Shown: positions 21,647 through 36,517, counted from the stretch's first letter. The stretch is 64,000 nt of DNA from Moniliophthora roreri (GCA_001466705.2 LATX02000200.1:1054001-1118000); one strand, 5' to 3'. Translations and numbers: made by a program. Notes: generated by a model not told the origin, from the letters alone.

Positions 21647-23603
21647 ATGGATCAAGAAATTCCTGGTCTTCGATATACGACTTCAAATCATTCTTCTGCT
21701 TATGATGAACCACCAAGGAAAAGAACTCGGTCTGATAATGGAGGATACACCGATGAAGGAGGAGGAGCAAGTGACGCAGATTTTGGCATGAGGCAGCAGC
21801 TCGGAAGCTCGCGTGGCCAGCAACGAGGTCGAGGACAATCACAATCAGTGCCCAATTTTCAGCTCGATGATTGCGACCGACGACGGAGTAAGAGTCCTTA
21901 CTCTGGTGAAAGGTCAAGCTATCGCAGCTTAGCCACTCCAGGGCACGAGGGATCTGGTATACTTGTTCAATTTTTTTTTTTGGCTTTTCTCATCTGATAT
22001 TCATCAACTCCTCGTAGTAGTAGATCGTAGCTCGACAGCCAATGTGCTCAGTATTAACTGGGACGTCGCTCTGACAGCAAGACCCGTGCACGAATCGGAG
22101 TCGAGTAGAACGCTTATTGCGACAAACATACCTGTAACCGCCGCCTTACATTGCCGTCTTCATCACCCTTCATCTGACACCACGACAACAGCATCGAGTG
22201 GGTCAAGAAAGCATCCGCAGGCTCTTTGAGCGACATGGATACGTTTATCTCTTTGAAGACGACATTTACGCGAATGGGGAAGCACTGGTAACCTACGTGC
22301 GTAATTCAATCACAATTCACAAATTTGAGCGCGTTCTCAACTTGAATTTAAACCAGTTTGATATTCGTGCTGCAATTCGTGCGTACAAAAGGATGGGCGA
22401 GATAATTGTCGGAGGGAAGAAAGTTCGTTTATTCTTGCCCTTCCCCCTATCTCGTATCACTGATACCGGAAAATAGCTTCAAGTCAAATTTCACGAGGAA
22501 GCTGTATGTTTCAATCCGTACCTCTACCCTTGATTTGAACTGATTTATGTGTCCAAAGCGAATGCAAGCAATGCTCAAAGTCATCCTCCGAGACTCAAAG
22601 TCAAATATCGATGAATATCGGATCCGAGATCTGTTCCAACGTTATGGTGAAATTCGCCGGATATCGCGTGCTCCGGGGATTCAAGCTTGCGCTACGTACG
22701 CCTTCTCTTTTAGTTTTTAGACGGGATCGATCTAACGCGACGCGTGTCTAGAACACGTCACATAGAGTTCTTTGATACACGGGTGCGCGGTGATAAGTTC
22801 CATGCATGATCTAATCTTGATATGGCTATTCAAGGATTGCATCGAAGCCCAGAGAAATCTACACGGTCATCAATTCCAAGGGGGAACGATTGAAGTTGAA
22901 TTCGTAGAACAGCTCGAGACTGGTACGGTGAAGATTACCGAGGTCGGAGATGAGAAGTATGTATTCATATTTCCAAGCCATTAACGCGACAACTTGCTCA
23001 CCCAACTGATAGGACGGGCGTCAAATCGAAAGGCACGAAACGATCCCACGAGGAAATTGAAAAAGACGCGTCGCATGAACATTCCGAGACGGAAGGTGGC
23101 CAAGTTCAGGACTCGCTTCAGCCACCAGAATCCTCTGTATGTTTCTGTTTCTTTCTGAAGGCGTCAATCTCAAGTCATTCCCCCTCACTAGAACAATGCA
23201 GATGACGATATCAGCGAGAGGTTAGCCCAAGCTCAAAAGCTCCAGCGGGTACGATATCTTTTTGACGACAGGTTTGGCATAATGCTGATTGAGGCCCGTT
23301 CACAAAAAGTTGCTTTCTGCATTGAAGCCGTCGAAACCGGCTGCGCAGCCACAAGCCCAAAGCTTCCAGATTAACGCGTCCATTATTCCCGATGCGGGAG
23401 AGCCAACACGCACTGAATACTATCAATCACCACAGCCGGAGATTCCAACATACACGTACATCGTTCCCAATCTGCCAACTACAACAGTGCCCAGATACAT
23501 TGAGCATTATCGATCATCACAGCCTAATATCATTCAATCTGCTTCTACTCACACTCAATGGCCGACACGCACCACTGATCCACGAAAAAGAAACGCCAAG
23601 TAG
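21647..23603 (+). CDS. RNA-binding protein with two RRMs (Mei2-like arrangement)
   Basis: Exon 1 starts at 21647 (MDQEIPGLRYTTSNHSSAYD) and encodes a disordered Arg/Ser/Gly-rich tail. RRM1 is assembled from RTLIATNIP (before the intron at about 22135), HRVGQESIRRLFERHGYVYL, ANGEALVTY, FDIRAAIRAYKRM and KLQVKFH. RRM2 reads LKVILRDSKSNIDEYRIRDL, FQRYGEIRRIS, TRHIEFFDTRDCIEAQRNL and GGTIEVEF. The order of domains and the FDIRAAxRA phrase resemble fungal Mei2/TE1-type proteins, but the C-terminal Mei2 RRM3 is not present. Basic motifs (KSKGTKRSHEEIEK) and a Pro/Tyr-rich tail ending RTTDPRKRNAK follow. At least nine short introns are needed and their exact borders are approximate. A role in RNA control is inferred from the domains. 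Confidence 0.75.
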
Positions 23604-23789
23604 TGGGTTGATCTTTTCGTGAGTCTCTCACTCTTGGTCCATCTTTCCTTTGCTAACACGCTCGATGTAGAACTTTTAACTCATACAGCCACTTTATACA
23701 TACATTAATCAAACATTAATACGTAAGGTATATTTTTGGTATAATCGCAATCTACCAACACTTTCTTGGTTCTTGGTTATCAACCGCAA

Positions 23790-25300
23790 TTAACATAAGG
23801 TTACGACGTCATCATATGGGCCCGGGTGGTCGAAGATGTTGCCGACAAAAATGTTCGGGACATCGTTGATGGTGCATCCTGCGGCAGTGCTATCTTGTCC
23901 TGTAAAGTCGTTTATATATATATATCGATATCAACATCAATATCATGATCCCAGTGTTCTACTCACCTGGACAGACGTTCCAAGCCGAGTTTTGGGCGAT
24001 GTGGACTTCACCTTGAGGATGACGGTAGCCTAAGCCTCGACCTAAGGAGAAGGATGTCAGTTGCATTGCTACTTAGACAGTTGATATATGTCTATTCGAA
24101 AACTAACCTGGAATGATAGGGATAAAATCATCTCTACAGAGATGGTATTTAAGTTCAATATAGAAGCTTGGTAATTAGCGGGAGAACGCACTGGTTTGTG
24201 ATGCGTGTCAATTTCGTCGAGGCATCAACAAGGTTGGCAAACTCGGGGTTTCCGACCTTGATAGTGTAAGTAGAGTGAGCAACCCGTCGTTGATAAGGGT
24301 GTATAAAGACGTACCCTAGGCATGCCATATCCGATAGTTTTAATCTCGGCGTTGGGGAGTTGCAAACGGAGGTAAAGAGAATCAATGAGTGAGATCGCGG
24401 CGCCTGGGATTGAAAGCTAAATCAGTCAACTCCGTGATTAATAGACGTCGGGGCAATGCTTACCGAGGGAATGGCCGACAAGGGTGATCGTCTTGGTATT
24501 ATTGTCAGCCATAGCAGTCTTGACGGCCGCCAGAATCTTAGCTGCTGTTCTTCATCCAGAAAGAAGGATGTCAATGCTCGGTGTCGCGGCGTAGCCGGGA
24601 CGAGGGAAACGCGTACTTTTCTTGGACATCAGCGAACCCACTGTGCACTTTGACCGAAGAACTAACACCAGGGAACAGAGCACTGTTGAGAGGACGAAGG
24701 AAGAATCTTGCGTCTGTACAGAGAGATTCGCTGTTCCAGGGCAGTTTGGGTTGGTCAATGTTTCCAAAGACGTCTGATGGGAATCACTCACATTTCTGTA
24801 ATGTCCGTGCCTTGGTGCGCAACGATGACCGTCTGTATCCGGAATCTAAGTACCGATTCGCAATGAAACTGGAGAGTAACATACTTTCAACGATGGGGAG
24901 AACCCAACATACCCTAACGTAACATAGCATTAATCAATTGTGATTCGTTTCGGATAAACGCCGGACTCACAGAATTGGATATCACCACCATCCCCACCAG
25001 AGGCTATGGGTTTGAAGTCTGCGTTGGCATTGCAGTTTGCTGCAAGATTCTCAGTGAGAAATGCGCTGACCGCAATCGTTGACATGAACACGTACCTCCA
25101 CAATTCCAGGCCAGAGTCTTGGCGGGCTCGCAGTATCCGGCGCCAGCAAAGAAAGTGAATGGCTTGAACGCGGATATCTGAGCAGCACTGAGTGCAGTTA
25201 CACTCTGACGAGCGTAAAGAGTAGGGGCCGGGGCAGCTCCCGCACCAAAAGCAGAGAATAGTGCCGATACGACAGCGACAGTCCCAGAGAAGGCCTTCAT
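23790..25300 (-). CDS. Secreted class 3 lipase, copy 1
   Basis: Start at 25300 with a signal peptide (MKAFSGTVAVVSALFSAFGA) and a short propeptide ending near LYARQSV. The mature protein begins VTALSAAQISAFKPFTFFAG and AGYCEPAKTLAWNCGG, the usual start of fungal Lipase_3 proteins. The nucleophile elbow is GHSLG (TLVGHSLG near 24470), followed by IGYGMPRVGNPEFANLVD and HPQGEVHI with the catalytic histidine region. The protein ends VPNIFVGNIFDHPGPYDDVV and a TAA at 23790. About eight short introns interrupt it; all joins I checked keep frame. Likely an extracellular triacylglycerol or ester hydrolase. It is paralogous and head-to-head with the lipase at 27953. Confidence 0.85.
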
Positions 25301-27952
25301 GTTGCAAATTTGAAGGAACGGGTCAAGTTAAAGCGTGAATGGGTGGGACTTTGCTGAGAAGGGCACTGCTGGAAATGAGGTGAGTTCTAATCAGCTTTAT
25401 ATACGGCTGGCATTGAGGGCGAACGACATGGTAGGCAAAGGCAAAAGTATCTCCGATCACCCAAACCCCGCTACAATCACCACCACATCACAAGATCAGA
25501 GAGCCATACTGTTTGCCAGCTCAGATGGTATGCAACATAAGCGCGCCAAGCTTGATTACACGGTACACTGGTACAGCCTGAGAGACTGTACCTGGATACT
25601 TTCAAAGGAAGAATGATCGTTAATTATCGTGAAGGATATTCAGAGGAAGAAATCCGCAAGAGTGGCCGCTACGATACCGAGCATAGGAATTAAAGTCTCC
25701 GGAAAATGAGGAATCAGCGAGTTTCCTCGGTTCGGCTACGAGACAGTGGCAGACAAAAAAAGGTTGATTTTCATCCGGATTTACCTCATGTTTCCAAAAG
25801 ATTCACCTAGATCCGCCTCAAACCAGGGTATGGCCGGGGGTCCTACGCCATAAACTCTTGAACGTGAGCAGATAAAGGCAGGCGTGATGATATTGTTGTG
25901 TTTGAGATTCGATGGCATGTGCATGTGCATATCCAGCCTGAGCTGTCCGACACTAACCCTAATCTTGCAACGCTTCTTGCAAAGCTCCGGAGGGTAATTC
26001 ACTCACCCAGTATTTCTCGTAAAAATGGCGTTGTATGCAGTTGAGACAATAGCGTGCCCAGGATCCGGTAGAATGCTGTACTGACACTAGGGATGATCCT
26101 GTTAGCGGACGGCTCATCAGTGGAATTTCAACCCTACGTTGATACAGTATAACGTATCACTTCGCGCTGCAAAACTGAATCCATGCATCATTCCATGACC
26201 ACCCAGAGCATGATATGAGGCTACCAATCCGGAATCATGAGGGTCTCCAAAGGAAGGAATTATAGCGAACGTCGACTAGTTATTGCAGCGGAGTTGGTGA
26301 TTCAACACAGCTTTCCCGTCATCCATGAGGTTTTATGCTACTTAGAGAACTTGACTTGTGCTTTCATCTGCAACGAAGGGAGGTCAGCGCAGTGCAATAA
26401 AGTAGCGGTAAGCATTGCAACGCACTTTCAATCTTCTCAGAAAAAAATTGACAGCTCTCGACAGCTATAAATCTACCTTCCTGCCATCCCCGTCTCCATA
26501 GCAGTTGCCAATCCAAACTAGAAGCTGAAACCAGGGTAGAGCTAGATAGATTTGTTTGAACAAAAATGTGGTGTGGCTTTTGATATTGTGGTTGGGGATA
26601 TAGTTTCGGACGATCCGCATGGTAGCCTGCGTTGCCTTGTGATTATTGATGCAAACTCTCCCAATTGAGATGGTCTCTCACAAGTAAGCACATAATCCTT
26701 GGTGCCTGCGCAGCTGCTCTATGAGCTGATAGAGCTTCGGTAATTCATTTCTAGCAGTACTATTCGGCAGGATTTCGCTTTGGGCGCGTACAATGCTACA
26801 AAACACATGGTGGACGCCGTACTTCTTCCATGCAGCCAATAATTTCGTGTCAACCGTTTGACATCTTCAAGTGGAGGTGGAGATGGACAGACATCAGTTT
26901 GATGTATTTGTGGGAATGCATCAGGAAAACGGTCCATCCAGATTGGACTCCTTATTAAGGAAAAAAATGCTTGATAAGTAAAAAAAAGTAAGTTTTTACC
27001 CGCCAAGCAGCTCTTCACCTACGTCTCTCCTGAGAAACATCACTTTTGCTTGGAATATGGTGCTTTTACTTATTTATACAAATACTGGTTGCACTCACGA
27101 TGCAGCCCTGTCGTCATTGCAGTCACTGCTCTCTGATCGTCGCCACTAAACGCTTTCTCGCTGCTACCACATCCCCCACTGCCCTTTGCTGCCTCATCCG
27201 ATCAATATTGAATGCCAGGCTTGCGCTTGGGACCTATTACTATTTCTGAACATTGGAAACTCCAGTTTAAGGGAGAATAAACACACCTTTACTAACCCTG
27301 CTTCGGGGAATTGATCCAGCGTGAATCTTCTGATGCCCACGTAAGTTTTCAAGTGTATGTTGCAATGTGGCATGGAGGGTGTAGTGCTCGGGATACTTCA
27401 GATACAGCAGACGAGCCTTCAAGAGATATTCAGAACACGTTGAGGAGACTGAAAATATTGCGAGAACGTACCTAGGCCCCATTACCAACCATCGCGTCTT
27501 ATGTCTCCGTTAATCTCCTTAGGTCAACTGTGTTCGATCAAATAGCAGTTGGGGCTTGCAAAAATACGTTCGGGAGAAAAGAGAATCGGAACAATGAGAC
27601 GGTGGTTCGGGTCGAAAAAATCTGCCTTGAGAAATCAACAACAGCGGGAATATATACCCGTTCCTCCCCCATACCAACGTCCATTATTCTATATCTCTGA
27701 GCGACCCGGAAATAGTTTCATTCCCAGTCTAAATTGGGTGAAAAATCCGATGTCAAGCGGCAAGCAGCGGAAAATCAGTAAGTATTACGAATCTTGATGT
27801 ACCGTTTTCCTGATTGACTGATTTCCATGGTGCAGGACATAAAAATAATACAGGGGTAAGCTCTTCTTCGTATAAAAGCCGAATTAGCTGCCTCACGACT
27901 ACTATTACTAAAGGTGGTAGCTGTGCAGGCTGAGGCATAGACGTAGCCCGAG
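25301..27952. other. 2.65-kb spacer between divergent lipase paralogues
   Basis: No gene was recognised on either strand. The longest frames (e.g. 26719-27018, -) lack motifs and good splice context. The region presumably carries the promoters of both lipases; it also contains A- and T-rich stretches near 26960-27000. Confidence 0.4.
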
Positions 27953-29129
27953 ATGATGAGCTTCGACTTGCTTCGTTCCTCTGTCGCTGTCCTCGCGCTT
28001 TTGGCCTCGGGCGCCGTCGCGTCGCCCGCACCAGTCAAGCGCCAGTCGATTACCGCCCTTTCGGCTGCGCAGATTGCTTCGTTCAAGCCGTATAGTTTCT
28101 ATGCGAGCGCCGCATACTGCCAGCCTGCCAATACGCTTGCATGGAACTGCGGAGGTGAGGCTTTTCTATCATAGCTTAGAGCCGATTAGCTGATTCGTAT
28201 CCAGCCAACTGCCAGGCCAATCCCACTTTCAAGCCCATTGCATCTGGAGGAGACGGGGGCTCAGTGCAGTTTTGGTATGTTGGCTATGACCCAACCCTCA
28301 AGACAGTCATTGTCGGACATCAAGGAACTGATTTCTCGCAAATGTGAGTTCTTAGGTTGCTTTCGAACGGGCCAACCTAACTCCTCACCAGTGAAGCTGC
28401 TCTCACCGACGCCGACTTTTTCCTTGATAACCTAAGCACATCCTTGTTCCCCGGTGTCTCCTCGAGTGTCAAAGCACACGATGGTTTTCTTAATGAACAT
28501 GCTCGAACTGCGACCACGATTCTTTCCAACGTCCAAAAGGCTCTCACTCAAAACGCTGCTACATCTGTGACAGTCGTTGGACACTCCCTCGGCGCTGCTT
28601 TGGCACTCCTCGATGCCATCTACCTTCCGCTCCATCTCCCTGCTGGCACCACCGTCAAGATGATTGGCTACGGTATGCCTCGAGTAAGTGGTCAACGACA
28701 CAAATAGACTGTTCCTTGATTTTGATTCTTCTCTCTCCGCAGGTTGGGAACGATGCCTTTGCCAACTATGTCGATTCTCATGCCACCGTTACTCATATCA
28801 ATAACAAGTACGTTCCCTTCTCACCTGACAGAGCTTACTTTGACACCATCATAATCACAGGAAAGATATCGTTCCGATCCTGCCAGGTCGATTCTTGGGC
28901 TTTGCCCATCCGAACGGAGAAGTTCATATCACTGAGGCCAATGCCTGGGATTCTTGCCCTGGTCACGACAACACTGATAAGAGCTGCACTGTTGGTGACG
29001 TTCCCAACATATTCGTCGGGAGTCCCGGAGATCATGCAGGTGAGCTGGACCTATATTTTGTTGCAGCGTGTAGAGTGCTCAAATAAACTCGCACAGGTCC
29101 TTATAATGGCGTTAACATGGGATGTTAAG
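27953..29129 (+). CDS. Secreted class 3 lipase, copy 2
   Basis: Signal peptide MMSFDLLRSSVAVLALLASG, then a propeptide ending in KRQ (Kex2-like KR) and SITALSAAQIASFKPYSFYA. Exon 1 ends at about 28154 (AWNCGG). Further exons give ANCQANPTFKPIASGGDGGS, VQFWYVGYDPTLKTVIVGHQ and GTDFSQIEAALTDADF. The nucleophile motif is TVVGHSLGAALALLDAIYLP, then MIGYGMPRVGNDAFANYVDS. HITEANAWDSCPGHDN, VPNIFVGSPGDHAG and PYNGVNMGC follow, with TAA at 29127-29129. Catalytic Ser is in GHSLG; the Asp and His candidates are KKDIVP and GDHAGPY. It looks intact and is a paralogue of copy 1. Extracellular ester hydrolysis is the likely role. Confidence 0.87.
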
Positions 29130-29329
29130 TTATTTGATACTGGAAATTCACTCGTACAATTAAATGCGATGCATTGTCAACGCCAACTGAGTAGGGCTCA
29201 TTCAGAAGAACACCTCATTCCTCCTCAAGTTCCGCAAGGAAGTAGTGAAGTTTTATATTCGTACACGTGAATTTCTAGAAAGGCACTACAATAACAAAGG
29301 GAGAATCGCGTAAGTCAATTTTTGAATCA

Positions 29330-32201
<2,872 letters not shown>

Positions 32202-32461
32202 GGTAAAAGGTCAGGAGGTAGAAAAAAAGTAACGACAGAAGTCAAGTGGAAGCAGATTTAAGGTAGCCCAGCGGAGGGACGCGCGTACCACCTTGCTGAC
32301 CAATCTCCGGGACACGTGGAAATTTCCCGAAGCTTCCAGAACGCCGGCGCCTAAAGTGACTCGTAGAACGCCGGTAAGAGCCTCGGCTAACAATTTATAG
32401 TTTACACAGCTCGTTGAGCTTTAATAGACTAGATCTTCCGGACCAGTACCAAAGCGTCTCT

Positions 32462-33010
32462 TTATATTTTGAAACCCCCAGTCGAACCCATAACGTTCCA
32501 CAGATCAACTCTCTTCTTAATCACCCTCAACCTCTCCAGGTTATCGCCATATAACAACTCCAGTGGGGTATTCCCAGGCGCATTGTTTGGATACAGTATA
32601 TCATCAGCAAAACTCTGCTCCTCCACAATCGCTACTGCCTGAATTGCTTGCTGGGCCTCCAAGAGCACACTGATGAAGTATGCATCATCCGCAACATTAT
32701 CCCAACGTATCTCCAATAATGTCAGGCAAACAAATCTTCCTGGGGGGTGTGGATATGCTGAGTCAGTACTCTGAACATTGGATTGAGTATAGGGCTCTGT
32801 GAAAAAATTCACAACTGTAAAGCACCAGTTGTTAATTTGAGTGTCAGAGATGATCTTGTTGAATTGGGATTTTATTTTGTTGAGGATGGGTACCATATAC
32901 ATCAGAAGATTGCAGAACTTCGGATAGCCCATGACACCTGTGATAAGACGCCGTTGTAATTTCACAATGTCGCACCCAGTTATCTTCAGGCGAGTAGTCA
33001 GTGTGGCCAC
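32462..33010 (-). pseudogene. 5'-truncated FAD-linked oxidase (BBE-type) fragment
   Basis: An open frame of 182 codons ends QNNAPG-like YPNNAPGNTPLELLYGDNLE and RLRVIKKRVDLWNVMGSTGG, followed by FKI. This is the C-terminal signature of fungal FAD-linked (berberine-bridge-type) oxidoreductases, where the D/N-NVM-GF ending is conserved. The N-terminal FAD-binding domain (the PCMH fold with its RGGGH-type motif) is missing. Upstream of 33010 the sequence changes abruptly into the SINE-like and G-rich repeat tract at 33060-33400. The gene thus appears cut by the edge of the transposon nest. It lies 261 bp beyond the CDC48 start codon. Confidence 0.7.
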
Positions 33011-33099
33011 TTCTTAGTCAGCCATCAGCTGCGCCCGCTTTCCCTTTTTGGTGACACTTCCCACCAGCCTGATCAGGAAGCGAGTATGATTTGGACACC

Positions 33100-33207
33100 T
33101 TCAATGTCTTGGACGACATCATGGCATAGTGGATATGCTTATAAGCATAGAGAGGCTTTGTCATAGCCATGGTTCGATCCTTTTGGGGGCCAGTTTTTTT
33201 TTTTTTT
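33100..33207 (+). mobile_element. tRNA-like SINE head with Pol III terminator
   Basis: An A-box-like sequence (tggcatagtgg, 33122-33132) and a perfect B-box (ggttcgatcc, 33171-33180) are spaced as in a tRNA gene, and a run of 14 T (33194-33207) follows as a Pol III stop. The arms do not fold into an obvious complete cloverleaf, so I call a tRNA-derived SINE head or decayed tRNA, not a tRNA gene. Confidence 0.5.
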
Positions 33208-33235
33208 GTTCTTTTGAAGACTGCAGCATGAAGCG

Positions 33236-33400
33236 GGGCTAGGTTAGGTGTTAGGGGTTCAGGTTAGGGGTTTGTGGTTAGAGGGGGGGTGCAGGGGGGG
33301 AACACCCCGCAAGAGGGTTAGGGATTAGAGGATATTTCAAGGGGGGGTGCGGGGGGGAACACCCGTGGTTAGGGTTCGGGGTTCGGAGTTAGGTTTAGCT
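33236..33400. repeat. G-rich telomere-like (TTAGGG-related) tract
   Basis: Irregular units of TTAGGG/TTAGGGG/GGGTT alternate with two copies of a longer unit, gggggggtgc(a/g)ggggggaacacccc-like, at about 33283-33307 and 33341-33365. The tract has strong guanine asymmetry and could form quadruplexes. It abuts the SINE-like head. Confidence 0.65.
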
Positions 33401-34690
33401 TTTTATACACTCAAATTTAATTGTAGAAGCATCTTTTTATCTATAAAACATAGAGTTGAGCTCAGAGTCACTCAGAAAAAGGGCGGGTTGTGTTGCCTTA
33501 TTAGGGTGCTCATAGGGCATGGGAAAAGCACTGATGGCTGACTAAGAAGTGGCCACACTGAGCACTCTCTTCAGGCTGCCTTTGCATACCCTTGAGGCTA
33601 CGAACTACATGTCTGACATTATAATTTGAATGTGTGACCTTCAGGTGTCTATATGATAGAGCAGCTATAGTGGAAATGTACCATATTTGCCATCTTGATA
33701 CATATACTATCATCCCATTGCCATACTGGTGCATAGATTGTCATCCCATCACCACCTGACAGGGCAGCTATATAGTATATGCCCATGGTGCAACAGGTTT
33801 TGACCAAAGGTTTTGACTTTGAGTATGTGAGGGCATGACAACACTGCCACAAATAGTATGATATTCTTTCGCCTGTTTATTCATCCTACATCCAATGCTG
33901 CTTCCATTTATCAATGCCCTTCCCTCAGTGCATAGAGTCTCTTAGTCCATCTTTCCATAGATCACCAAGTCAAGGATGATCTGAACAGTGCCAGCAGCAC
34001 CACTTCACCCAAATCTGATGCCTCCGCTCAGTTGGCGGCATTACTTAAAAGCACGGAAGGATCTCCTTTCACACCAACTTGTCTAAAACATGAGAAGACA
34101 CCAACCTCTTCTTTTCATGCCAATTCCTTCTTTTCCCCACACTCAGCAGGCACTAGGAATTCCCCTGAGTTCCTCTTTACATACAAAACTCCAAGGTCTG
34201 TCTCAGTGCTCTTTATGTGGACTCAGGATTGAATTGACTCAGCTTTGTGCAGTCCAAATACAATGCAGGCAGAGCCTGTTAGCCGATTCCTAACACCTAC
34301 ATCGTTCAAGACTTTCCGAGGGACCCCAGAAGTTGTGTAAGCAACCCATAACTGCCATAAACTATTTTAATTCAATGCAATAGCTCAATTGACTCAGAGA
34401 TGAGCAAAAATGAAACTAACAGTGAACAATCAGAAAGTGAAACCTCATGACTTTGTGAAGATGTTTGATGACTGGAGAAAACCATTCAAACCCTTCATGA
34501 TGAAATCAAGTTGTGGAAGGACCTTGTTGGATGCATGTCACTTGCGTTAGGTAAATGGTTGTCTCTGGGGACAGATGCACTTGCATGGGGAGTGGAGGAA
34601 ATTAGTATACCTGAACTGCCCTCTCTCTCAGATTCCGGTGAAGATTCACAGTAAATGTATCATTATCTGAGTCAGAGCAAATAAGAAGTG
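33401..34690. other. Unassigned repeat-like sequence in the transposon nest
   Basis: About 1.3 kb with low CpG and short frames only (e.g. 34032-34232, +). Near 34500-34650 a plus-strand reading gives IKLWKDLVGCMSLALGKWLS, with acidic PELPSLSDSGEDSQ before a stop. It resembles a transposon ORF end but I cannot name the family. Confidence 0.35.
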
Positions 34691-34691
34691 G

Positions 34692-35521
34692 TTACCAGTC
34701 GCCATATCCAGTATCCTCTTCACTCAAGCTGCACTCTGAGTCCTCATCATTGTCCCCATCACTTTCTGAGTGTTTAGCATCATCACTATCTGAGCTAGAT
34801 TCTGCGTCTGAGTTGGTAGCCAATGGTGAAGATTCTGTGTCTGATCCATGCTCATATGTGATGTTGCTATGGTCAGCCATATTGCATTGTTCTAGTGCCA
34901 AATCACGTTCAAATGTAGCATGGATCTGGTTGAGGAATTGTGCTTCCTCCTGTGTGCTATTATCACCCACCTCCGAATCTGCTTCACAGTCATCCAGTAG
35001 TTTCTCAGTTGCAACAACATCCAAATGACCAATACCCCCACCACAGTAACACATGAACATATCCTGATCTGCAAATCTAGACACTAATCAGCAGAAGTCA
35101 TTATTGAGTGTCAAACATCCGTACATGTTGACATAGTATTCACACCAGTCACTAGTTTCCTCCAAAGGATGAGTGGCAGTCAGTTTTTCTGTGTGAAGGA
35201 AGTCATTAGTCTGGCCTGCACTGAAACAAAGGATCAGATGACAGGCGTGGACAACTAGTGCTGGATCCAGGAAGCCAAAGGCAAAATCATTGTCCTCAGG
35301 TAGGAAACTGATACGAGGCAGGTGAGCGAGCCATCTTCCAAAACAGTACCGGGGCTCGATGCCCATCCAACAGACCTATAGGAACTCCATAGGCCTTGGT
35401 TGAGAAGAGCGTTGAAGACCATGCTTGCGGTATGATACTTGTGCATGAAAGATGCCCAGGACATGTGTGTACCAATATGGATGAGCATCTGGATTCTCCT
35501 TTGTTTCGGGTGAGTGTACCA
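34692..35521 (-). mobile_element. Plavaka-like transposase gene fragment (segment A, C-terminal end)
   Basis: Minus-strand exons give HPYWYTHVLGIFHAQVSYRK, then RWLAHLPRISFLPEDNDFAF, GFLDPALVVHACHLI, DWCEYYVNI and, after an intron (GTACGG...TCTAG, about 35128-35079), FADQDMFMCYCGGGIGHLDV. An acidic Ser/Asp tail follows, ending TGYGDW at 34692. The order HPYWYARVxGIFHA, RLxRIGF, FGFLDPxxVIRxxHLIPxF, YYVNMFVDRDMFMRYxGGGVGH is the C-terminal signature of basidiomycete Plavaka-type transposon proteins. An in-frame TAG (35376-35378) stands where the family has Trp (EFL*VCWMG). The N-terminal catalytic part is absent because the hAT element end abuts at 35522. Confidence 0.6.
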
Positions 35522-35980
35522 TAGTGTAGATGGCAAAACTCGCTGGGGCCAATATCACCAGGCAAAATGGCAAAACCATTTTGCCCAGCAATATCTGCAG
35601 CTGGCAAAACTCTGACCAAACTTTGTTTTCAGATTGAATCAACACACCCTGCAGTGCTTTCTCTTTGTTGTTCAATGATAATCTCTCTATTCTATAGCTA
35701 CACTATGTCTGAAATTGACCAACCTGTGCCTGTCTGACCACCTTCCCACACTACTTTAATAGTCTCAACATATAGAGTAGGTACTATTCCATCTAGTGCC
35801 TTTTTTATTTTATTGAAGTTGAAAATTTCTCCTCATACCAGAGAAGGACCTGAATCTCCTGCTTTGTCAGTCACCTCCTCCATCATCTCCTTTTCAAGCT
35901 GCTCAAAAGCATCTTCAACAGGATCTTTTTCAATTTCACCCTGAGAAGAATTGAGATTGCTGTCGTCAGTATCAAGGGGA
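35522..35980 (-). mobile_element. hAT element, 3' end (segment A)
   Basis: It begins at the candidate terminal sequence TAGTGTAGATGGCAAAA, includes several GGCAAAA/TTTTGCC subterminal repeats (35531-35612), and continues into the acidic C-terminal codons of the hAT transposase up to the N at 35981. It differs from segment B by several transitions (for example near 35835-35960), so it is a distinct copy. Confidence 0.6.
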
Positions 35981-35981
35981 N
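35981..35981. other. Single N, segment A/B junction
   Basis: The sequence before it is the hAT C-terminal coding region. The sequence after it restarts at the position equivalent to about 34987 in the Plavaka-like fragment. This is most simply an assembly gap between two repeat copies. Confidence 0.8.
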
Positions 35982-36517
35982 ACAGTCATCCAGTAGTTTC
36001 TCAGTTGCAACAACATCCAAATGACCAATACCCCCACCACAGTAACACATGAACATATCCTGATCTGCAAATCTAGACACTAATCAGCAGAAGTCATTAT
36101 TGAGTGTCAAACATCCGTACATGTTGACATAGTATTCACACCAGTCACTAGTTTCCTCCAAAGGATGAGTGGCAGTCAGTTTTTCTGTGTGAAGGAAGTC
36201 ATTAGTCTGGCCTGCACTGAAACAAAGGATCAGATGACAGGCGTGGACAACTAGTGCTGGATCCAGGAAGCCAAAGGCAAAATCATTGTCCTCAGGTAGG
36301 AAACTGATACGAGGCAGGTGAGCGAGCCATCTTCCAAAACAGTACCGGGGCTCGATGCCCATCCAACAGACCTATAGGAACTCCATAGGCCTTGGTTGAG
36401 AAGAGCGTTGAAGACCATGCTTGCGGTATGATACTTGTGCATGAAAGATGCCCAGGACATGTGTGTACCAATATGGATGAGCATCTGGATTCTCCTTTGT
36501 TTCGGGTGAGTGTACCA
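35982..36517 (-). mobile_element. Plavaka-like fragment, second copy (segment B)
   Basis: Nearly identical to 34987-35521, with the same TAG (36372-36374) replacing the conserved Trp and the same intron. It ends where the hAT terminal sequence begins at 36518. Confidence 0.6.

Noticed and set aside
33122..33207. Functional tRNA gene
   Set aside because: A and B boxes and a T run are present, but no complete acceptor and anticodon stems could be paired by eye; a SINE head fits better.
33236..33400. True chromosome end (telomere)
   Set aside because: The repeats are irregular and single-copy genes continue for 22 kb beyond, so it is internal.
35296..35619. Separate 107-codon minus-strand genes in each transposon segment
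   Set aside because: These are other frames of the Plavaka-like fragment and hAT end; the frame with family motifs is different.
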